Part shown: piece by piece, positions 35,341 through 43,961 of the stretch | How the letters are laid out: the number at the start of each line of letters is the position of its first letter | Numbering within the stretch: position 1 is the stretch's first letter | Origin: Nonomuraea sp. SYSU D8015 | GTDB lineage: Bacteria; Actinomycetota; Actinomycetes; Streptosporangiales; Streptosporangiaceae | Assembly: GCF_008065375.1 (NCBI RefSeq) | Contig: NZ_VJYI01000009.1 | Location: 310,001-374,000 of the forward strand | Length of the DNA stretch: 64,000 nt | Direction of reading: 5' to 3' | Notes under the pieces: generated by a model | Databases searched by the model: none | What the model saw: only the letters and a program-made list of their open reading frames with translations | Told to the model about the DNA's origin: nothing | Program-made: the position numbers and the translations under genes

Positions 35341-36221
35341 CAATCGCACCCCAGGGTCGCGGCGGCCTGGATCAGGTCGCGGGCGAGGGCGCTGTCGCCC
35401 TCGGCCGCGTACGGGAAGGCGTCCGGCGGCCACCGGTTGGCCATGAGCCGGCAGAAACCCACCGCGTCGGCCGAGATCAGCACGGCGACGTGGTCGGGGA
35501 CGGGCGAGAGCGGGATCGTCCAGGTGCCGCCGCCCAGTCCGGTCAGCACCACGGTCGCCGACACGTTCCGGCGCGGCCCCTTCAAGGCACGCGGCAGCAG
35601 CGCCAGGCCAAACCCGGCGATCATGTGCACGTGCTCGTCGCGCGGTGCGGCCCTGGAGCGGTCGGTGGCGGCCCTGATGTCGTCGGCGTGCGTCCACGTC
35701 TCGAACGTGCGCTGGACGAGCGCCTGGCGCAGCGGCGCGCGGGCCGGCCGCGCGCCCGCCAGGGCGACCTCCACGCCGAGCAGCACCTCGTTGCTGGAGG
35801 AGACGCGTTCGAGCAGGTGGCCCGCCTGCCCGCGCCAGCGCCGGTGCAGCGTCGTCTCGCCGGCCACCGGCACGCCCATGAACCGGGCGATGGCGCCGTC
35901 GTTGTCCGCCAGGTGCTCCACCAGCCCCCGGACCGTGCCGTGCTTGGCGACGGGAGCGTCCCACTGGTCCGCGCTCAGGTCGGCCAGCAGGTCGTCCATG
36001 AGCGCGACCTGCTCGGCGTACGGCGCCGCGACGGACGCCACCGCCGTCAGGGCCGGGCTGCGGCGGCGGCGCGCCTTGGACAGCACCGCCTCGCGCAGCG
36101 TGGGCGGCGGCGTCACCGCCGGGCCGGGCTGGTCGAGGAGCGCGATGGCCGCGCGGCAGTCGGGGCACGAGGCGACGTGCTCGTCGGGGCTCTGCCCGTT
36201 GTAGAGGTATGAGTCCGTCAT
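35340..36221 (-). CDS. Zinc-finger anti-sigma-like protein with mycothiol-dependent isomerase (MDMPI/DinB-like) domain
   Basis: A 293-residue protein. The N-terminus carries a ZAS-type HxxxCxxC site (HVASCPDC, His15, Cys19, Cys22). The rest is a maleylpyruvate-isomerase/DinB-like four-helix domain (YAEQVALMDDLLADLSADQW, VRGLVEHLADNDGAIARFMG) plus a C-terminal MDMPI_C part. Such fusions act as anti-sigma factors in actinomycetes. GGAGGT precedes the ATG at 36221. It is translationally coupled to the truncated sigma gene, in the reverse of the usual sigma-then-anti-sigma order. Confidence 0.85.
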   Translation of the reverse strand: MTDSYLYNGQSPDEHVASCPDCRAAIALLDQPGPAVTPPPTLREAVLSKARRRRSPALTAVASVAAPYAEQVALMDDLLADLSADQWDAPVAKHGTVRGLVEHLADNDGAIARFMGVPVAGETTLHRRWRGQAGHLLERVSSSNEVLLGVEVALAGARPARAPLRQALVQRTFETWTHADDIRAATDRSRAAPRDEHVHMIAGFGLALLPRALKGPRRNVSATVVLTGLGGGTWTIPLSPVPDHVAVLISADAVGFCRLMANRWPPDAFPYAAEGDSALARDLIQAAATLGCD

Positions 36222-36241
36222 GGCCACCTCCGCAGCCGACG

Positions 36242-37000
36242 CTAGCCCGGCGGGGCCCCTGGTGCCAGGCGGCAGCCGGGGAACGGTGCCAGAAGCGTCT
36301 CACGCCAAGGGCCGTCGAGGTAGTCGCGAGCCCGTTTTCCCCAGTCCAGAAGCCGGGAGTCGGGCGGCACCTCGTCGTCGAGGCCCAGGGCGGCGTCGCG
36401 GGCGCGCTGGGTGACCAGGTGGTCGTCGAGCGAGACGGCCCACAGGGTGACCGCCTCGGTGTCGCAGAAGAGCACCTCGTACAGGCCGACCAGGGTGTGG
36501 CCGTGCTCGGCGAGCAGCGGGGCGCGCTCGGCGCGGACCGCGGCCAGGTAGTCGAGCGCGGCGCCGGGGCGGACCCGGGCGCTCTCGAAGAGGTAGAGCT
36601 CCGCGGCGGGCGCCTCGGCCAGCGGCGGGCAGCCCGGCACGGCGCCGAGCGGCCGCGAGAAGGCGGAGAAGCGCAGGTCGTCGATGTCGGACAGGAACAG
36701 CTTCGCGTCCACCCCGCGGTAGATCTCCATCATCTGCCGCCAGCCGCCCTCCCAGCCGCCGTGGCAGTCCCAGAGCGTGACGGCCTTGAACTGAGGGTGG
36801 CCGGTGATGCCGACGGCGTAGAAGGCGCCGACGAGGTCGATCTCGCGAGATCTGATGGACTTGCCGGAGGTGAGCGCGGGAGCGGTGCGGGTCTCGTCCT
36901 CGCGTTTGTAGTCGGTCAGCCAGGTCAGGTACTCCAGCGGCCGCCTGGAGTTCATCGGTCTGAAGTCGACCTCCTCGAGCAGGTGGATCGCGCGCCGCAC
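36242..37000 (-). CDS. NIPSNAP-like / dimeric alpha-beta barrel protein
   Basis: A 252-residue protein without a clear enzymatic motif. Two halves resemble dimeric ferredoxin-like barrels: FKAVTLWDCHGGWEGGWRQM and ELYLFESARVRPGAALDYLA, the latter like NIPSNAP domains. I chose GTG at 37000 because GGAGGAGG lies 6 bases before it. The CAAGCGGTTG site at 37150 lies upstream. The family is often near oxidoreductases in catabolic clusters; the function is unknown. Confidence 0.72.
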   Translation of the reverse strand: MRRAIHLLEEVDFRPMNSRRPLEYLTWLTDYKREDETRTAPALTSGKSIRSREIDLVGAFYAVGITGHPQFKAVTLWDCHGGWEGGWRQMMEIYRGVDAKLFLSDIDDLRFSAFSRPLGAVPGCPPLAEAPAAELYLFESARVRPGAALDYLAAVRAERAPLLAEHGHTLVGLYEVLFCDTEAVTLWAVSLDDHLVTQRARDAALGLDDEVPPDSRLLDWGKRARDYLDGPWRETLLAPFPGCRLAPGAPPG

Positions 37001-37148
37001 CACAGGCCTCCTCCGCCGGGATCCCGCCGTCCGCCCCGACCTCCGCCGCACGTCGGCTGAGGTCCTTCCGGGAATGCGGCCGAGGGCTGTCCGGCTGAGG
37101 TCCCCTTGAGAGACGGCCGGGAACACGAGCGCACTCCGACCGAGGCGG

Positions 37149-37164
37149 CCAAGCGGTTGCTTGG
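37149..37164. promoter_or_regulatory. Variant CAAGCGCTTG operator (one mismatch) in imperfect dyad
   Basis: CCAAGC-GGTT-GCTTGG is a dyad containing CAAGCGGTTG, one base different from CAAGCGCTTG. The extended form CCAAGCGGTTGCTT matches the sites at 31365 and 32539 at all but that base. It lies about 150 bases before the NIPSNAP-like gene. A second partial copy, CCAGCGCTTGG, is at 37184-37194 within the end of the next small gene. Confidence 0.5.
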
Positions 37165-37178
37165 CTTGAGGATAACGA

Positions 37179-37436
37179 TCAGGCCAGCGCTTGGGAAGGC
37201 TGCGGCCCTCGGCCCGTGAGCCACTCGAGCACCCTGCGGTGTCCCGAGGTCGCGTCCTCGAAGTGGCCCCAGTGCCAGTACCGGGGCTGGTCGCGGACGC
37301 CGGTCACCCACGTCCGGTACGAGACCGTGGCGCCCGTCGTCGCGGGCGCCACACCATAAGTGCGAATCACGACCTTGCCGCCCGGTGCGAACAGCACGTC
37401 GTCGGCGATCGGATACAGGGTCATCTGATCGAGCAT
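37179..37436 (-). CDS. Small hypothetical protein
   Basis: An 85-residue soluble protein I do not recognise. It reads like real coding sequence with conserved-looking aromatic residues (GVRDQPRYWHWGHFEDATSG). No signal peptide, helix or motif is visible. An alternative start is the Met five residues in. It ends 15 bases before the variant operator dyad. Confidence 0.6.
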   Translation of the reverse strand: MLDQMTLYPIADDVLFAPGGKVVIRTYGVAPATTGATVSYRTWVTGVRDQPRYWHWGHFEDATSGHRRVLEWLTGRGPQPSQALA

Positions 37437-37524
37437 GACCCGAATCCTCGCCGGAGGACGAGGCCGGGCGGTTACGCCTCCGGCGCGCCCCCGTTAAGCA
37501 GGCGCACCGGAGGTTAACACGGTG

Positions 37525-37761
37525 TTAAACGAGCAGGCCGTCGAACTCTCCGTCCTTCGCCCCGAGCACCAAGGCCCGGATCTCATCACGGGTATAGATG
37601 AGGGCAGGGCCTTCGGGGAAACGCGAGTTGCGCACCGCGATGCCCCCGTCGGGAAGCTCCGCGAGCTCCACACAGTTGCCCTGCGAGTTGCTGTAGCGGC
37701 TCTTGCGCCACGCGACCTGGGTCAGGTCGGTCGCGGGCATGCCGTTGTAGGTCTGATTCAT
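37525..37761 (-). CDS. DUF397 domain protein
   Basis: A 78-residue DUF397 protein. The family core is visible: VAWRKSRYSNSQGNCVELAE, GGIAVRNSRFPEGPALIYTR and DEIRALVLGAKDGEFD. DUF397 genes accompany DUF5753 XRE regulators in actinomycetes (BldB/WhiJ-type systems); here it directly follows such a regulator, whose stop touches this gene's start. The pair is probably one unit of a WhiJ-like switch. Confidence 0.95.
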   Translation of the reverse strand: MNQTYNGMPATDLTQVAWRKSRYSNSQGNCVELAELPDGGIAVRNSRFPEGPALIYTRDEIRALVLGAKDGEFDGLLV

Positions 37762-38628
37762 CTACATCTTTCTGAGAAGACCGCCGATGAGCTCGACGGT
37801 GCCCCCTGGCGTGGTGCTCTCCACGCACAACTGCTCCATGGCCGTGAGGTACGGATCGACGTCCTCACGCTTGTCCAGGTACAGGGCACCCCAGAGCTGC
37901 TCGACGTAGACAACGTCCGACAAGTCGGACTCGGGAAACCGCAAGATGCTGAACGCACCCCCTTCAGCGGCGTGCTTGCCGAACCTGAAGGGCATCACCT
38001 GAATGGTGATGTTGGGCAGGGCAGCGACCTCCAGCAGATGCTGGAGCTGCTCGCGCATGACCTCCCGCCCACCGATGGTCCGCATGAGCGCAGCCTCGTC
38101 GATGACGGCCCACAGCCGGGGTCCGTCTTTCTGGGTGAAGCGCTCCTGGCGCTGCATGCGCATGTGCACGCGGCGCTCGATTCTGTCCGGACCCGCATCG
38201 GGATTGCCCAGCTCGAAGACCGATCGCGCGTACGAGGCCGTCTGCAGCAGGCCGGGCACGAACTGCACCTCATAGGTGCGGATCACGCTGGCGGCCTCCT
38301 CCAGGCCCACGTAGGTCGTGAACCACGAGGGCAGCTCGGCGGAGTACTTGTGCCACCACCCAGGGGTGTTGGCCTCGCGAACCATCTCCAGAAGGGCTCG
38401 GCGCTCGGCATCGTCGACGACGCCGTACAGGGTGAGCAGGTCTTCCACGTCACGTGTCTTGAAGCCGACGCGGCCGAGCTCCATGCGGCTGATCTTGGAC
38501 TCGGACGCCCGGATGTGGAATCCGGCCTGTGCCCGGTCGAGACCCTTGCGCTCACGGAGGCGCCTCAGACTCGCCCCCAGCATGATGCGCCGAACGGTCG
38601 AACCGGAACCGGGCGGATCAATGGACAC
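37762..38628 (-). CDS. XRE-family regulator with DUF5753 domain (WhiJ-like)
   Basis: A 288-residue regulator. The N-terminal XRE helix-turn-helix is LGASLRRLRERKGLDRAQAG with IRASESKISRMELGRVGFK. The C-terminal DUF5753 domain has WFTTYVGLEEAASVIRTYEV and FVPGLLQTASYARSVF. With DUF397 and the divergent RsbW-like ATPase it forms the standard three-gene abaA/whiJ-type cluster of actinomycetes. Confidence 0.95.
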   Translation of the reverse strand: MSIDPPGSGSTVRRIMLGASLRRLRERKGLDRAQAGFHIRASESKISRMELGRVGFKTRDVEDLLTLYGVVDDAERRALLEMVREANTPGWWHKYSAELPSWFTTYVGLEEAASVIRTYEVQFVPGLLQTASYARSVFELGNPDAGPDRIERRVHMRMQRQERFTQKDGPRLWAVIDEAALMRTIGGREVMREQLQHLLEVAALPNITIQVMPFRFGKHAAEGGAFSILRFPESDLSDVVYVEQLWGALYLDKREDVDPYLTAMEQLCVESTTPGGTVELIGGLLRKM

Positions 38629-38744
38629 GTGCTGCTCCTTGGTCGTTTCCTTGCGACACAGTCTGTCACTTCACGGCCGAAAGATCATGGCCGCAAACGA
38701 GTCCCCTTTCCCCCATATCGACCTTTTGAGGCAACCGTAGCGCG

Positions 38745-38789
38745 TGCACGAGTTGTCTGCACGTGCATTCGCTCTTGCACCTGCACGAG
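38745..38789. promoter_or_regulatory. Cluster of TGCAC half-sites in the XRE/ATPase divergent promoter
   Basis: The 174-bp gap holds TGCACGAG at 38745 and 38782, the palindrome TGCACGTGCA at 38758-38767 and TTGCACC near 38774. The copies are spaced about 7 to 17 bases apart. They are candidate binding sites for the neighbouring XRE regulator. This is inference from repetition and position. Confidence 0.45.
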
Positions 38790-38802
38790 AGTTTGCCGCA
38801 GA

Positions 38803-39306
38803 ATGATCTACGTGCAATCCACCACGGCGCCCAGCCAGTGGACCAGCTTCGATTGGTGGCCCCCGATCGGCTGGTGGCCGGAGGCGGCTCGCGATCTGCT
38901 GGTCCCCGGTCCGTCCGCGAGCGCCACGTTCGTGCTCCCACCCACCCCTGCCTCGGTCCACTCCGCCCGCAGCTTCACGGTCGGCACCCTGACCGGGTGG
39001 GGGCTCGCCGAGCTGATCGACAACATGGAGCTCGTGGTCTCGGAGCTGGCGACCAACGCGCTGCGGCACGGCCTGCACCTGACCGAGTCGCGCGGCGAGT
39101 GCCCCGTCCACATGTCCCTGGTCCGCCGGGGACCGCTCGTGACCAGCGCGTTCACCGATCCAGGCGCATCGGTGCCGGTGCTGCGATACCCTGGCCCCCT
39201 TGACACCGGCGGCCTCGGACTCCACATCGTCGAATCGCTCAGCCTCCGCTGGGGGTGGTCCGCACTCGCACCCCACGGAAAGATCGTCTGGGCAGTCCTC
39301 TCCTGA
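38803..39306 (+). CDS. RsbW-like ATP-binding (anti-sigma kinase-type) protein
   Basis: A 167-residue protein with a GHKL/HATPase_c2 domain as in RsbW-like anti-sigma kinases. The N-box is VVSELATNALRHGLHL and the later glycine motif is GGLGLHIVESLSLRWGW. It has a Trp-rich N-terminus (FDWWPPIGWWPE). A GTG nine bases downstream could also start it. It is divergent from the XRE/DUF397 genes, the usual neighbourhood for such ATPases. Confidence 0.9.
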   Translation: MIYVQSTTAPSQWTSFDWWPPIGWWPEAARDLLVPGPSASATFVLPPTPASVHSARSFTVGTLTGWGLAELIDNMELVVSELATNALRHGLHLTESRGECPVHMSLVRRGPLVTSAFTDPGASVPVLRYPGPLDTGGLGLHIVESLSLRWGWSALAPHGKIVWAVLS

Positions 39307-39384
39307 CCGGGGGTGATCTGCATTACCGTGGATGGTCATGGCTCACGGTGAGTCCCGCGCGCGACCCCATGAGAGTGCTGACAG

Positions 39385-41823
39385 ATGGAAGATCACCTGC
39401 TCGGCTGGCTGCGAACACTAGACGAAGACAGGCTTGCCCGCATCCTGGCGAACAGGCCCGACGCCATCGCCGCGCCGTGGCCGCGCCGGCTCGACACGCT
39501 GGCCCAGCGGCTCGGCAACGGTTTCGCCGTGATGGAGACCCTGCAGCGGCTGCCGCTGCCCTGCCTGCAGCTGGCCGAGGCGGCGCTGGCCATGCCCGGC
39601 CCCACCGCCGAGCGGCTCGCGGCCTTCCTCGACACGCCGGCCGACGAGGTGATCCCCTGGCTCGAGCGTCTCTACGACCACGCGCTGGCCTGGCCCGGCG
39701 ACGACGGCGTGATCCATCTGGCCGACGGCGTGCGGCGCTGGTGGACCGCGCCGCTCGGCCTCGGCGAACCACTCGACCACTACCTCAACTCCTGGACGAT
39801 CAGCAACGACGCGCTGCGCGCCCTCGCCCGCAACCTCGGCCTGCCCGCCCAGGGCCACAAGCGCCGCACGATCGCCCGGGTGGCCGAGGCGCTCGGCGAC
39901 GCCGCGCGCGTCAAGGCGCTGACGGCGCACGCGCCCGAGGGCACGATGGCGCTGCTCGACCGGTTCGCCTGGGAGGGGCCGGCGCTGCCCGTGGACGGCG
40001 GGAGGTTCGTCACCCCCGGCACGCCGGAGAAGTGGTGCGCCGATCACGGCCTGCTCTTCCGCCCCAGCTGGCACGTGGCGGAGATCCCCCGCGAGGTGGC
40101 GCTCCGCCTGCGCGGCCCCGGCTACCACCCGCCCTTCACGCCCGCGGCCCCCGAGGTGGCCACGATCCCGGTCGACCCCGAAGAGGTCGACCACCTGATG
40201 ACGCTGGCCGCGCCGCACGTGGTCGAGCGGTGCGCGGCGCTGCTCGACAACGCCTCCAAGACGCCGCTGCCGCTGCTCAAGACCGGCGGCGTGGGCGTGC
40301 GCGAGGTGCGCAGGGTGGCCAAGGAGACCGGCTGCGACGAGGACGAGACGCGTCTGCTGCTGGAGATCTGCGCGGTGGCCCGGCTGCTGGCCTGGGACGA
40401 GCCGTCCGGCGGCCTGGTGCCCACCGAGCGCTTCGACCGCTGGCGGCTGGACGAGGGCTCCGCCCGGCTGCGGGTGCTGCTGTCGGCCTGGTGGCGCATG
40501 GAGCGCTCCTCGCTCCGCAAGATCGACGGCAAGTACGCCACCGTGCTCGGTGACGACCCCGCGGGCAGCGCCGTGGCCCGGGTGCGCCGCTCGGTGCTGT
40601 CGGTGCTGGCGTGCCTGCCCGCCGGCACGGCGTTCGCCGACCGCGACAGCCTCATCGCAGGCGTCCACTGGCACGCGCCGCTGCTCGACCGGCAACTGCT
40701 GCTCGACTGCGCGCCGGCCGTGCTCGACGAGGCCAGGCTGCTCGGCCTGCTGGCCAACGACGCGCTCACCGACCTGGGCCGGGCGCTGGCGGGCCTCACC
40801 GCCAAGCCCGGCGACGAGAACGACGACGCCGTGCCCATGGTCGAGCACGATCCGGTGCTGGTCGAGGTGTCCACCAGAGCCCTCGCCAGCGTGCGCAGGA
40901 GCGCCCTGTTCGGCCCCGACCTGACGGCCGTCGTGACCGGGCCTCCCTCGGCCGAGCTGGCCGCGCTGCTCGACCGGGTGGCCGAGCGCGAGTCCCGCGG
41001 CGCCGCCTCGGTGTGGCGCTTCACCGCCGAGAGCGTGCGCCGGGCGCTCGACCGCGGCTACGACGCCGACCAGCTGCTCGACGAGCTGGCCGCGGTGGGC
41101 GCCATCCCGCAGCCGCTCGAATACCTGGTGCGCGACAGCGCGCGCAGGCACGGCGAGGTGACGGTCACCACGGTCGGATGCGTCATCCAGGCCGGCGACA
41201 CGGGCCTGCTGGCCGAGATCGCCGCACACCGGCGGCTGGTCCGGCTGGGCCTGCGCCTGCTCGCCCCCACCGTCCTGGTGAGCGCGGCGGGCGCCGAGCG
41301 CACGCTGTCCGCGCTGCGGGAGGCCGGCTACTCCCCCGTCCCCGTCTCCGACACCGGCGAGATCACCGTCCGCCGGGCCAGGAGCGCCGAGCTGTCCCCG
41401 GGCGAGGAGCCGAACAACGGCAAACTGATCCTGCTGCCCGGCGGCCAGGTGGCCGAGCTGTCGGACCACCCGGGCGGCGCCGGGCTGGAGCCGCCGGCCC
41501 ACCTGCTGGCCGAGCCGCCGCCCGACCCGCACGAGCACGCCCGCCGGCTGATCGCCGCCAGCAGGGCCGAGGCCGACACGAGCGGCCGGACGTGGGCGAT
41601 CATCGGCAGGATGGCGACCAGGCTGCCGACGGCGCAGCAGTCGTTGCTGGGCTTCGTGGTCGACCGGGGGGTGCGGGCGGGCATCACGCTGAGCGACGGG
41701 CTGACCGCCACGATCAGCCACGGGGAGCTCAAGGGCGCCGCGCTCGACGCCTGGTGCGAGGAGGCCGGCGACTACCTCGAGTTCCCCCTCGGGGAGATCG
41801 TCGAGGTCAGGGGAGCTTTTTAG
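39385..41823 (+). CDS. Helicase-associated (helicase C-terminal domain, XPB-partner type) protein
   Basis: An 812-residue protein of the actinobacterial family related to the mycobacterial protein encoded beside the XPB helicase. The C-terminal 'helicase conserved C-terminal' domain is visible (YLVRDSARRHGEVTVTTVGC, AERTLSALREAGYSPVPVS). The N-terminal two-thirds are winged-helix-like repeats. No Walker A or DEAD-box motif is present, so it is not a helicase itself. The XPB gene is not adjacent here. A DNA repair role is suggested only by family context. It overlaps the next gene by 17 bases at the 3' end. Confidence 0.85.
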   Translation: MEDHLLGWLRTLDEDRLARILANRPDAIAAPWPRRLDTLAQRLGNGFAVMETLQRLPLPCLQLAEAALAMPGPTAERLAAFLDTPADEVIPWLERLYDHALAWPGDDGVIHLADGVRRWWTAPLGLGEPLDHYLNSWTISNDALRALARNLGLPAQGHKRRTIARVAEALGDAARVKALTAHAPEGTMALLDRFAWEGPALPVDGGRFVTPGTPEKWCADHGLLFRPSWHVAEIPREVALRLRGPGYHPPFTPAAPEVATIPVDPEEVDHLMTLAAPHVVERCAALLDNASKTPLPLLKTGGVGVREVRRVAKETGCDEDETRLLLEICAVARLLAWDEPSGGLVPTERFDRWRLDEGSARLRVLLSAWWRMERSSLRKIDGKYATVLGDDPAGSAVARVRRSVLSVLACLPAGTAFADRDSLIAGVHWHAPLLDRQLLLDCAPAVLDEARLLGLLANDALTDLGRALAGLTAKPGDENDDAVPMVEHDPVLVEVSTRALASVRRSALFGPDLTAVVTGPPSAELAALLDRVAERESRGAASVWRFTAESVRRALDRGYDADQLLDELAAVGAIPQPLEYLVRDSARRHGEVTVTTVGCVIQAGDTGLLAEIAAHRRLVRLGLRLLAPTVLVSAAGAERTLSALREAGYSPVPVSDTGEITVRRARSAELSPGEEPNNGKLILLPGGQVAELSDHPGGAGLEPPAHLLAEPPPDPHEHARRLIAASRAEADTSGRTWAIIGRMATRLPTAQQSLLGFVVDRGVRAGITLSDGLTATISHGELKGAALDAWCEEAGDYLEFPLGEIVEVRGAF

Positions 41824-42814
41824 CCTTCTTGAGGTTGGCCACGAGGCCCTCGAGGAAGGCCGCGTAGCCCTGGTAGCTGTAGGGCGCCTCGGCGTTCCAC
41901 GGGTAGAGCTGGCCGGCCACGACCGCGGGGAGCTTGGCGAAGGTGGGCTTCTTCAGCATCTCCTCGGGCTTGAGCGCCTGGGTGCGGGTGTCGTAGAGGA
42001 TCACGTCGGCGTCGTACTCGTCGGCGTTCTCCCAGCTCAGCGTCTGAAAGAAGCCGCCCTCGTCCACCTTGGACGGCTTGACGACGTCCAGGCCCGCGGC
42101 CATGAGGTGCACGATGTCGGGGTATTCGGGCGGGTTGACCACCCACATCGCGTCCGCGCCGCCCGACATCATGAGGATCTTGAGGTCCTTGAACTGGGCG
42201 AGCTCCTTGGTGGCGGCCTCCATGCGGGCCTTGGCCTCCGGCACGCCCTCCATGCCCGCGCCGAGGGACTTGGCCAGCTCCTCGTACTTGCCGATCACCT
42301 GGGTGGCGCTCTTGCCGGTGAGCATGATGCCGACGGTGGGGGCGACCTGCTCGATGGTGTCCTTCGACTTCTCGGGCACGTACCAGAGGGTGCCCTTGAT
42401 GTACATGCTGCTGACCAGGAGGTCGGGCTGCAGCGCGATGTACTTCTCGACGTTGAACTCGTCCCACACGTTGCCCAGGCCCTCGACCTTGGTGATGTCG
42501 ACGTTGCCGGCCTGCGGGTCCTTGCTGCCGTCCTTGAGCTTGTGCGGGCCGAACACCGCGATGGGGCGCACGCCGAAGTCCCACAGGGCGGCGGCCGCGC
42601 CGACCTGGGCGACGATCCTGGAGGGGACCTTGGGCTGCTGGATCTTCTTGTCGCGGTCGTCGGTGAACGACCAGCTCTGGGCCGCGGAGGAACCGGCGGG
42701 GGCGGCGGGCGTCTCGGCGCCCTCGCCGCACGCCGAGAGCGTCAGGGCCGCCGCGAACCCCGCCGCGGCCGACAGGAAGCCCCTGCGCGCCAGTACCGGT
42801 CCCGACATGTCCAT
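41807..42814 (-). CDS. Siderophore ABC transporter substrate-binding lipoprotein
   Basis: A 335-residue FepB/FecB-type binding protein for ferric siderophores. The signal peptide has a twin-arginine motif (ARRGFLSAAAG) and a lipobox TLSAC with Cys29. Binding-fold blocks include IVAQVGAAAALWDFGVRPIA and VEKYIALQPDLLVSSMYIKG. An IdeR/DmdR-type iron box lies 5 bases before the start. It is divergent from the two permeases and ATPase, giving a complete importer. Confidence 0.93.
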   Translation of the reverse strand: MDMSGPVLARRGFLSAAAGFAAALTLSACGEGAETPAAPAGSSAAQSWSFTDDRDKKIQQPKVPSRIVAQVGAAAALWDFGVRPIAVFGPHKLKDGSKDPQAGNVDITKVEGLGNVWDEFNVEKYIALQPDLLVSSMYIKGTLWYVPEKSKDTIEQVAPTVGIMLTGKSATQVIGKYEELAKSLGAGMEGVPEAKARMEAATKELAQFKDLKILMMSGGADAMWVVNPPEYPDIVHLMAAGLDVVKPSKVDEGGFFQTLSWENADEYDADVILYDTRTQALKPEEMLKKPTFAKLPAVVAGQLYPWNAEAPYSYQGYAAFLEGLVANLKKAKKLP

Positions 42815-42818
42815 CTCC

Positions 42819-42837
42819 TTAGGTTAGGCTTGCCTTG
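42819..42837. promoter_or_regulatory. Iron box 1 (IdeR/DmdR1-type)
   Basis: TTAGGTTAGGCTTGCCTTG matches the 19-bp iron box TTAGGTTAGGCTAACCTAA at 15 of 19 bases. It lies directly upstream of the binding-protein gene, so iron-loaded IdeR/DmdR1 should block its transcription. Confidence 0.88.
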
Positions 42838-42848
42838 CTACAAGGTCA

Positions 42849-42867
42849 TTAGATTAGCCTTGCCTAA
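42849..42867. promoter_or_regulatory. Iron box 2 (IdeR/DmdR1-type)
   Basis: TTAGATTAGCCTTGCCTAA also matches the 19-bp iron box at most positions and ends 26 bases before the first permease start. Having one box per divergent promoter suggests both arms of the transporter are induced together on iron starvation. Confidence 0.88.
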
Positions 42868-42893
42868 GCTTGACGATGACGAGAGGGGGTCGG

Positions 42894-43961
42894 GTGCGCC
42901 CGGCTGAGGACACGGCGGTGACCGCCGCGGAGGCGGCCGAGGCCGTGAAGAGGCCGGTGTGGGCGCATCCCGCGGTGCTGGCCACCGGACTGGTCCTCGC
43001 GCTGGCGGTGCTGGCCCTGATGGCGATGGCGAGCGTCGCGCTGGGCGCGCGCTCTGTGCCGTTCTCCACGGTGATCGACGCCTTCGTCGCGCCCGACGGG
43101 TCCAACGACCACACCGTGATCCGGGAGCTGCGGGTGCCGCGTACGCTGCTCGGCCTCGGCGTGGGCGCGACACTCGGGCTGGCGGGCGCGCTCATGCAGA
43201 GCCTGACCCGCAACCCGCTGGCCGACCCGGGGTTGCTGGGCATCAACGAAGGGGCCGCGCTCGGGGTCACGCTGGCGCTCGGCGTCTTCGGGCTCAGCGA
43301 CCCCGTGGTCTACGTGTGGTTCGCGTTCGGCGGGGCCGCGCTGGCCTCGGTCATGGTGTACGCGCTCGCCTCGGCCGGCCGCTCGGGCTCCAGCCCGGTC
43401 CGGCTCACGCTCGCCGGCGTCGCTCTCGGCATGGTCGCCACCGCCATCGCCTCGGCCATCCTGCGCATGGACACGCAGACGTTCGACCGGATGAGGTTCT
43501 GGCTGACCGGCTCGCTGGCCGGGCAGACGGCGGACACGCTGGTGCGGCTGGCGCCGTTCATGGTCGCGGGACTGGTGCTCGGGCTGCTGCTGGCCCGGCC
43601 GCTCAACATGCTGGCGCTGGGCGACGACGCGGGCAAGGCGCTGGGCGTGGCCGTCAACCGCACCAGGATCCTCACGGGCGTCGCCGTCACGCTGCTGTGC
43701 GGCGCCGCCACCGCCGCGGCCGGGCCGCTGTGGTTCGTGGGGCTGATCGTGCCGCACGCCGTGCGCGCCGTGGTGGGGCCCGACCAGCGGTGGGTGCTGC
43801 CGTATTCGGCGGTGGCCGCGCCGGTGCTGCTGCTGGGGGCGGACGTGGTGGGCCGGCTCATCGCCCGGCCCGGAGAGGTGCAGGTGGGGATCGTGTGGGC
43901 GGTGATCGGCGCGCCGATCTTCATCATGCTGGCCAGGCGGAAGCGGGTGGCGGCGCTGTGA
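42894..43961 (+). CDS. Ferric siderophore ABC permease (FecCD family), first
   Basis: A 355-residue FecCD-type permease with about ten membrane helices. Typical blocks are LRVPRTLLGLGVGATLGLAG, QSLTRNPLADPGLLGINEG and GPLWFVGLIVPHAVRAVVG. I chose GTG at 42894 because GAGAGGGGG lies before it; ATG 42876 or TTG 42870 would abut the iron box and leave no room for a ribosome binding site. Its stop overlaps the next gene (GTGA). Confidence 0.93.
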   Translation: MRPAEDTAVTAAEAAEAVKRPVWAHPAVLATGLVLALAVLALMAMASVALGARSVPFSTVIDAFVAPDGSNDHTVIRELRVPRTLLGLGVGATLGLAGALMQSLTRNPLADPGLLGINEGAALGVTLALGVFGLSDPVVYVWFAFGGAALASVMVYALASAGRSGSSPVRLTLAGVALGMVATAIASAILRMDTQTFDRMRFWLTGSLAGQTADTLVRLAPFMVAGLVLGLLLARPLNMLALGDDAGKALGVAVNRTRILTGVAVTLLCGAATAAAGPLWFVGLIVPHAVRAVVGPDQRWVLPYSAVAAPVLLLGADVVGRLIARPGEVQVGIVWAVIGAPIFIMLARRKRVAAL

